From NCBI GenBank assembly GCA_030704615.1, contig CM060732.1:49705053-49769052 (forward strand): 64,000 nt of DNA. Direction: 5' to 3'. The stretch comes from Takakia lepidozioides (Eukaryota; Streptophyta; Takakiopsida; Takakiales; Takakiaceae). This document shows, piece by piece, positions 56,861-64,000 of the stretch (positions are counted from its first letter, which is position 1; each line of letters begins with the position of its first letter). The translations under genes were made by a program, and so were the position numbers. Under the pieces are notes generated by a model. The model searched no databases. It was given only the letters and a program-made list of their open reading frames with translations, and had not been told where the DNA came from.

Positions 56861-58525
56861 GGTGGAGGAACAGTTGCTTTGTGGTCTTGTAGCAAATGAA
56901 TGACTCAAAGCCCTCCTGCCATCATCCATCAGACAGATGGACGAGACGAAGGAAAAAGATCTGACGAGATGCGCAGTCCGACGGACGAAGGATCGATGGT
57001 AATGGAGTTGGTGATGGAGAAGTGAGGAGGTTGTCTATCTTTCTGCCTGGACGGTTATTGCCATGGTGAGGGGCGGAATGCTTGTCAAGCAGCGTTCAAT
57101 ACAAGGCTTCTCGACTATCGAACATGTCCTCTTTCCAAGGAACCCCTCAGGAAGTGAAAATTGTACTTTAGTGTTGCATGATCTTTGGGTTACTTTTGCA
57201 ATACAAAAACTGGATATGGTTCTACGACCTTGAGCTATATGATGCCCCCTCGAAGGTGGTCAGGGGAAGACGATCCTTCGAGTTTAGGGCCTTTTTTCCA
57301 TTCATACGCACTTCCACGAACCCAGCAGGAATCCGAGCTTGGGATGAGATTTGAAGGGTACCCCTAACCTTCTGGTTTGAAAGGTAAGAAGAAACATTTC
57401 CTTTATAGGGTTCTACTATGTAAGTGAATGTTACCCTTGGCTTGAACTATGAATTTGTGAAGGGAAGTGAAGGCTTCAAGTTTCAGGTCTGACCCCAATA
57501 ACCCGCTCAAGCAGGTCTCAGAAGAGCAGTTCGGCACCCACTAGGGGAACTCTTCTCTTCTCATTGAATGTGGTCGGCCCGAGTTGAAAAGATAGGAATG
57601 TGGCCTGATCTCAATAGCTGAGGTATAGTATGGCAGACTGGTTGCTGGTCGCATTCTAGCTTAGTCTCGCTCTTCAAATTAGGTTCTTTCAGATCACGGG
57701 TTAGCATCGACCAGGTTTAAACGTGACATGCTGGAAGGCTCTGTAGGGGTTTATTATTCCCCATTTCACTTCACAGACGCCCATGCCAGCCTGAATCCCA
57801 GCCTGGCATTCTGACCGTTACTCTGCCAACCTGAATCTAAGATCAGTTTGTTTCTTACATCTGGGACAGCACATCATCATGTGAATCCAGGATAGATAAG
57901 GATCCCGTTGATTACAGCAAGTCAGCCTGAATTGTGAAATCCAGGTTTGATAGAGATGTGAACACAAATAGCGAAAGACGTAACAATTGCTTGTCATGTG
58001 TATGAACAAAACCTGAAATTTTAGTTCTCTAATTCTCTGAGTGAAGGAGGCAGGAAGAGTACTAAGTGCAGTACAGAGAGCAGTTGGAAACAGTGTACGT
58101 TGCAATGGATGTGGCCTTTTAGTTGGATGGGCTGGGATGAGTGATTCTCAGTAGTTCCAGTTGGGTTGTTGCAGATACAGTGAGAAGTCCCAGGAGCTCC
58201 TCAACAATGCACTTGGTGTGGCTTGTCGATTGCTCGCATACTGGATGCTAAACTCAAGACTATTGATGTCTGATAATGATTGGCTTCATGTATTTAAGAA
58301 TGAATGGGGTCTGTAGTCTATGCACTCTTTAGGGAGGAGGGCGACAATTCAAAGAAGTTGGCTGCAATCAGCAGTATTTCCTGTAGTTTGCACCAGAAGC
58401 AGGGCAATTTTCTGAAAGATTAATCCTGCCTCTTTGCTGAGTATGAGGTTTGTTTTCAGGTACAATTTTCAAAATGACTCAGAAAGAAAGATGGTTTTCA
58501 CAGTTTTTTCTCCCCTCTATTTAAC
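56861..58525. other. Intergenic, no gene supported
   Basis: Upstream region of the tubulin gene and beyond. No coding region that I can support. Confidence 0.3.
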
Positions 58526-58528
58526 AGG

Positions 58529-58640
58529 TCATTGATGGTGTTCCATGCTTGGTGCCCATGAAGGGACGAGTTATTGAGAAAGGCACTGAGAATCCAGAAT
58601 CTGACTCCGCAGAGAAGACCTTGCCACCAACTGACCTTTG
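58529..58640 (+). other. Possible terminal exon of an unknown gene
   Basis: A pyrimidine-rich acceptor (cccctctatttaacag) is followed by an open stretch of 36 codons (VIDGVPCLVPMKGRVIEKG and a polar end) and a stop. It looks exon-like, but no other exon of the same gene was recognised and the family is unknown. Confidence 0.2.
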
Positions 58641-59699
58641 AGAGTGATATGGCTCTCAAGATTATGTCTACCATGGTCATACATGGCTACAGAACTACTG
58701 AGGAGTGCATTGGTAAGCTTACGACAGACTCAATCTGCTGCTAATGAGATGTATGGTGTGATGAAAATGAAATCCTGCGAGTCTTTTGATAAGAGTGCGG
58801 GCAGCATTTTTGCCACCTTGGGCTTTGATTTTAGGCAGTGACTTACAGAGCTGAAGTGAATGAAGATTACAAGCCCTGGGTTCTCCAGCATGCCAGTGTT
58901 TTATGCTAGGGGCATACTAGTTATCTGTCGTTTGTATCAGAGATGGTATAGCCAACAATGGAGTTATGTGGTTATGGTTATTTCATCTTTGCTACACGAT
59001 TTAGAGTACAACATAATAGGATTGCAAGGCCGAGATGGTGAGCCACATTTTGGCAAGCATTAGTCCTCATATTTGCACTAGGTGGGAGTCAGCAGCATTT
59101 CCTTTACAGGAATAGAGAAAATCAGAATTTTGCTTAGACCAACAATTGTACTTATGCTGTTCTGTAGTTGAACAGTACTCTGTAGATATTCACAGAGTCA
59201 GTGCACAGGAGGCTAGTGGTCTACGATCTGGAGGAAATGTGCTTATAATTCCTGGGAGACTGTAGCAGTCTATGTGGAATCTGTGTGTGCATGTGGTTGT
59301 GAGACCGAGAGGGAGAGCAGTGCAAGCTAGAATTTTGGGTTTTACGGACTATAAAAGTAACATTGATGCGTATAGGCACAAGCATGGGTTGAAAAAATTC
59401 AGTGCTTTCTAGGGCTTAGAGGCCCTGCCTCAGGCACTGGGACATTTCTTTCCTGTAATAGACATTTACTGAAAGCAAAGTAGAGTGGTGTGTTGGATGC
59501 TGAACCTTTGAATACCCCAAGCTTAGGTCAGTGGTTTGGTACTGGACTTTGTTGGGCTGCAGGACAAAGACCTATCTGAGTTTGATGTATCAAGAGAGAT
59601 TGTATAGAACCTTGTAGATGAGTACACTATGACGTGGGGCATGGAGGTAACTTCCAGCTCCCCAGCACCTTCTGATCCACTCATGGTTGGACACTCTGT
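58641..59699. other. No gene supported
   Basis: Short frames only; possibly intron or flank of the plus-strand gene that ends at the window edge. Confidence 0.25.
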
Positions 59700-59704
59700 A
59701 GGGT

Positions 59705-60825
59705 TTGCAGTGGACTCGTGAGAAATCCCAAACTGGGGAACGTTCCATTGTGGACTATATCATAATGGACAAAATTTTGTTCCCCCAGTGTGCCAATGTG
59801 TTGATCGACAGAACTGATATTGGTACCTCTGACCACTTCCTGGTTTGGACTGAGATCAAAAGGTGTTTTCCCACCACCAAGAGATCGGTGAAACGTTCGA
59901 TTCGGAAGTGGCGCATAGAAAAATTCCACAATGAGGAGGTCAAGGCTGAGTACGTCCAGGCCTTGCAAGAGGCTCTCCCTCATTTTGTCCAATCACTCCA
60001 AGAACTTCAGTCACGCTCTGTTAACGCAAGAAATGAAGTCGAAAGAGCAGTGGACTCTTGGGAGAGTTTCGTTTCCTCCGTGGCTGACAAGATCATTGGG
60101 AGGAAACTAATTGTCTGCGGTAGAGCAGTTAATTGGTGGACTAATGAGATTAAACTCAAGATAGCTGAGAGACGAGCCCTCTATAAAGAGTGCTGCAATT
60201 TGGAAACCAACAGAGAATTGTGGGCGAGGTACTACCAGCTCCGTAAAGATATCAATCAGCTTGTTAGGTCTCAGAAGAAATTATACTGGGACAAGTTATA
60301 CAGTGAAATAAACTCAAACCACCATGGTGGTAAGGACAAGAAATTCTGGTTGGCCCTTCAACGTTTGTACAAGCCGAAAAACGGTCAGCAAGTACAAGCG
60401 CTGAAGACTACTAAAGGTGCAGTGGTGACTTCATCGGTTGACATTGTCAAAACCTTTGAAACTCACTACACTATCCTTGGCAGAACTTCTAGGTCTAACA
60501 GTGAGGGGTCTTCTGCTGAATGGAGGGACACAGTTGGAAAAACTGTTCCTATGATTCAAAACAGCCCTGATGAACTGGAGTATATTTCAATGGCTTATAA
60601 TGCTCCCATTAGTTCTTCTGAGATTGTGGAAGCAATTGAACATTTAAATGGATATAAAGCTGGTGGACCTGATGGTATTGTCAACGAGCTTATCAAGCAC
60701 GGTGCCGATCCCATGATAGAGGCCCTAGTTCTCCTCTTTAACCTTATCTGGAAGACTGAAATGATCCCCTTTCGCTGGCGACAGGGGGTCATTGTCAATC
60801 TATACAAGAAGGGGCTGACGTTGGT
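59705..60825 (+). pseudogene. LINE endonuclease C-terminus and start of RT
   Basis: The plus strand encodes the end of an AP-like endonuclease (SIVDYIIMDK, DIGTSDHFLVW with the SDH motif), a long helical linker, and the first RT blocks (NGYKAGGPDGIVNELIK, FRWRQGVIVNLYKKG). The 5' part of the endonuclease is missing, so the copy is 5'-truncated near 59700. The reading is open until the junction near 60820, where homology jumps to the opposite strand. Confidence 0.85.
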
Positions 60826-61990
60826 AGTAAGACTTACCTTCATATATAGAATTAATCCGGGTTTTCCAGATATCCACAAGAAATCCCTTCACACAAGCAT
60901 CAATCTGCTGTGTGTGATTTGCCCAAAAACTAGGCCTCAGGAGGGCCTGGGCTTTTGGCTCAGCCTCAAGACTTTCAAAGTTGGTAAACAGGGGTACAGG
61001 CACAATTCCCTTGATAGATTTGAAGAGAGCGTCTCTTTGGTGAGAGAACCCCGGACAGTGTATCAGAAAATGAACACTGTCTTCAGATTGCGCACACAAC
61101 GGGCAATTGCACTCTCCCTTTCCTCTCTGCTTCTGTTTGCTGTTCAAAGGTAGGCTTCCTGCCCCGAGTTTTATTGCAGATCCGTACTCCAAGGCAGGTC
61201 TAATAACGTGACAAAGCATGGTTTTCTTAACCTCAGAGTTGACCCCTCTGCAGTGGAAAAATTTAGTGAGCCCCAGAGCTTTGCCCTTGCCAGTTTGAAC
61301 AACTTTCTGGATATGTGCATCCCAATTACAATTGGAGGAAAACTCAACGCCCAGGTAAGTGTAGGAAGGGAGGACCGGGATCTCTTGGCTACCCCACTGC
61401 CACTTAAGATCACTTCCTCCCTCTCCTCTGTCGTTGAATGCTACCACTGCACATTTGCTGACATTAGCCTCTAGCCCCCAAAGATCAAAGTATCTCTTCG
61501 CGCAATCACTCAACTCCTGGAGATTGGTTGGAGTCTCCCCTATGCCTGCGAAGTCATCCGCAAACATAAGGGCTGGTATGGTGGTCACCCACCCTTAACC
61601 CAAATCCCTCACTTTCCACATCCTCGAGGAGTTGATTGATGAAAACATTGAAGAGCAGAGGGGAGAGAGTACATCCTTGAGCTACACCTTGGTCTATGTC
61701 AAAGAAGTTGGACTTCTGTCCGTTAACAGTGACACAGCTTTTGGTGTGAGCATACAAGTTGTGGACAGCTCTCCACATCTTTCCCTTGATCCCACAAGAC
61801 CAGAGGCGGAACCATAGGCCATCTCTCCACACTGTGTCATAAGCCTTTTTGACATCCAGGAAAAAAACATAAGTGGGTTTCCCTTCTTTTTTCCTTCCCT
61901 GGATAATCTGGCTTAGAGTGAAGATATGATCCACACAGCCCCTGTTTCGCCCAGATTGTCAATCTGTATTTTGTGCTGCCATTTGACAAG
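60800..61990 (-). pseudogene. LINE RT core and C-terminus, inverted relative to the 5' half
   Basis: The minus strand from about 61990 encodes CVDHIFTLSQII, VFFLDVKKAYDTVWRDGL, GVAQGCTLSPLLFNVFINQLL, then, after one frameshift near 61580, the catalytic LMFADDFAG. The C-terminal domain has a CCHC-type motif (CPLCAQSEDSVHFLIHC). An in-frame stop lies before QSGRNRG at the upstream end. It supplies what the plus-strand half lacks, except about 40-50 residues around the RT motif after the first block. Confidence 0.85.
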
Positions 61991-61999
61991 TTTACAAAG

Positions 62000-63920
62000 T
62001 TTGGGAAACAGGAAATCAGTCAAGTGACACGCGTGGCTGATCTAAGGAAGAATGTAAGGCAGTTTGCTATTGAGCTTCCAGTGTAGAAGCTTCCAGGTTT
62101 GCATTTTTCAATGATGGCTCATGGGGTGGGTTCAGCTGCTACTCCATCTCCGGTGGATGCTTCCCACAACATTGAAAGCAGAGACACAAATCAAGTCTTT
62201 GATGACATTGATGCACATTTATTTTTCAAATCCAAGTGGTGTGAAATTAGGATGGATTCATTGGGTCCTCCTTCTCTTAACTTTGTGTGACAACTTCCAT
62301 CTAATAGTTAGTCTTGGGCTCCGGGTACTGGTAGTGCATTACACTAGCCTTGTGCTTCTCCGTCTTTGTTGGTTTTGTGTCTCTCATTAGCAGGCCTGGT
62401 TGGTCTCTCGTTTTACATGACGAACTATAAGAGCCAATACCCTCATTGTTTGGTGGCTTCTGAATTTGTGCTTGCCACTTTGAATCTGCACAGTAGTGTC
62501 ACAACCATTTGTCACAATACGGCAGTGCAGCTTGTGAATGGTCGAGAGGACCTTCGAGCCCTGAAGGACATAGTTGCATGTAGTGGAGGCACGAAGAGCA
62601 GGTATGCTTGAGAGACATCCACTAGGTTCACTCGCCTTGGGCAACACATTTTTTTTGGATTTCTCCAACGGACACTCTCATGGCAGCATCATGCTCCCTT
62701 TGCTGTTGCTCTGTTTTAATGCTGTGCTGGATTGTAAGATGCATTGTCAAGATTATATAATCTGCACTTCGGTAGCTCCTATTGCCACTCACTGCAGTCT
62801 CTTTCTGCCTTCCTGCTTATATCTGTCCCTTGCATCTAGTAGATCCATTTCTACGTAGAGACTCCCAAGTTTTCAGCACAGTCTTTCAACTTTGATGACT
62901 CAAGAGGCACATTTGGTCACTGGGTGTCACTAGATGTTTCTTGAATGGTTTTCTGCTGCATGCACACAGGGCAGAGCCTCTATGATCACCAGCCAGTACA
63001 GTCTTAAGATCAGAGTTCTTGTGCTACTCTGCGCTGTAAAAGTAAACTACAGTGTCACTTCACCCCCAAAGGACAGTAGGGAAGGTGGACACCTTTCTGC
63101 TGTGCATATCTAGTTGACTTATTTCCTTTCTGCAGTGCGCTGGAAAGATATACCAGCAAGTTTGTTGGTTACTGCCTGGCTGACACTGAAGGAGGGAGGA
63201 GGTGTGAAAGTTCTGGTGCGCCTTGTTGTTGAGGTATTCTTCTGACGAAATTTGCTCTTGTGCAGTTCTTTGGAGGTGACTAAACCTGCTCAGTAACGAC
63301 TTTCTCTACAGATTCTTACGAATTGATCCCTGCACGGAGTCCTCATGTCTCAGAATGCTATATCTGCCATCAATCGAGAAAGGGATGTTGTCACTATAAC
63401 AAGAGTGAAATTGGAGAGATGATTCGTCCATTATGGACTGATTGCAGTGTGTGGCCATAGAGTCAAGGGACAGACACAGACAACCTTATTTATATGGTTG
63501 TAGGTGTATATGTGATTGTTTGGGGTACTTCACTTCAGAGTCTTCCTTCAGCTTCCTTCAGATTGGGGAGATGTCTACACAGATGTACCCCTTGGCCTAT
63601 CCTTTGAGCCTGTGGACTTTGAAGCATTCTCCTCACGGAATTCCCCAGGGTACAAAAACCTATCCTAGCTGTCACGTTCAGTGGATGGCAGTAAAGTAAA
63701 AGAGGAGTGAATGTTTGGTTTTAGGTTGGGAGCTGACATCTAAGTCATAGCATGCTGTTGACCAGCCTGCTACTTGGACCTCTCCTTTCACCCAGATGTC
63801 ACGCATGTTTAATTGCACTGGCAGTCTCACTTGAGATGAAAGAAGAAACAGACAGGAATTGTATGAGGTTCACAGGAACTGGAACGTCTCTGATAGGGAA
63901 CAGCTTTGGTGATGGAACAG
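62000..63920. other. Probable intron or flank, no gene supported
   Basis: Low coding signal. It directly precedes the amidohydrolase exon and may be intronic sequence of that gene. Confidence 0.25.
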
Positions 63921-63998
63921 ATGACCAATGAGGTGGGCAAAGCCATGTTTGCTAAGGCTGGAGATCTTGGTGTTCCTGTGGGCTTCATGTGCTTCAAG
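63921..63998 (+). CDS. Internal exon of a predicted metal-dependent amidohydrolase
   Basis: A 26-codon exon lies between ggaacag (acceptor) and GT at 63999-64000 (donor). It encodes MTNEVGKAMFAKAG and DLGVPVGFMCFK. This segment is recalled from plant TIM-barrel amidohydrolases related to 2-pyrone-4,6-dicarboxylate lactonase, where it precedes a G-L-D/N-L-H stretch. The rest of the gene must lie mainly beyond the window; upstream exons were not recognised. Confidence 0.5.
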   Translation, partial: MTNEVGKAMFAKAGDLGVPVGFMCFK

Positions 63999-64000
63999 GT

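Noticed and set aside
59705-61990. Twin-priming inversion of the LINE
   Set aside because: Twin priming places the inverted 5' part upstream of the 3' part; here the inverted 3' half follows the 5' half.

Overview
The window is nuclear DNA of a land plant. It carries a pentatricopeptide-repeat (PPR) editing factor of the DYW class, an intron-bearing beta-tubulin gene, a bulb-type mannose lectin, fragments of the ribosomal protein eS1 gene, and many nested plant-type transposable elements (Ty3/gypsy elements of the Tat/Athila-like and chromovirus lineages, a LINE, DNA transposons and SINE-like pieces). The sparse genes, the repeat density and the near-identical PPR triplets suggest a large genome of a non-seed vascular plant such as a fern. 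The species assignment is inference.

Layout. 1-2.9 kb: a PPR-DYW gene with one frameshift just before its DYW domain. 2.9-8.3 kb: intergenic repeats, two tRNA-like SINE heads and two small tandem arrays. 8.35-23.3 kb: Tat/Athila-like gypsy sequence. It has a 5' LTR, a primer-binding site resembling the tRNA-Arg type, gag, protease, RT-RNase H, integrase and a third ORF. About 4 kb (RNase H to third ORF) is present twice in tandem as diverged versions, and a truncated second-type LTR follows. A 10-bp phased CACAGCC-type minisatellite recurs in the LTRs, at the integrase end and elsewhere. 23.3-31.4 kb: fragments of eS1 pseudogenes (minus strand). One is split by a 5.9-kb element with terminal inverted repeats and an 8-bp target duplication; this element is full of GGCGCC-centred palindromes in three successive arrays and holds a plausible small gene at its right end. 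33.4-36.9 kb: a minus-strand chromovirus pol with chromodomain, broken by stops and a frameshift. 36.9-39.6 kb: a CACTA-like end, then the C-terminal part of what is probably the same third ORF, a polypurine tract and a complete 3' LTR. 40.7-41.9 kb: a dispersed repeat whose inverted copy lies at 3.8-5.2 kb. 43.75-46.6 kb: a large inverted repeat with arms of about 1 kb, followed by a CACTA-like right end with a 35-nt poly-C tract. 49.5-50.0 kb: an intact GNA-type lectin gene. 52.07-52.9 kb: a TTAA-flanked, 831-bp TIR element resembling piggyBac/Kolobok MITEs. 54.0-56.5 kb: an intact five-exon beta-tubulin gene on the minus strand, with MYB3R-like AACGG boxes upstream. 59.7-62.0 kb: a LINE whose 3' half is inverted in place. 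63.92-64.0 kb: one exon of a predicted amidohydrolase gene that leaves the window.

The apparently functional host genes are beta-tubulin, the lectin and the edge amidohydrolase, with the PPR gene doubtful. Everything else is repeat-derived or unexplained. The best candidate for something undescribed is the palindrome-loaded TIR element at 24.6-30.5 kb. The 10-bp phased repeat system of the gypsy element comes second. All identifications are by eye; no search or alignment was run.
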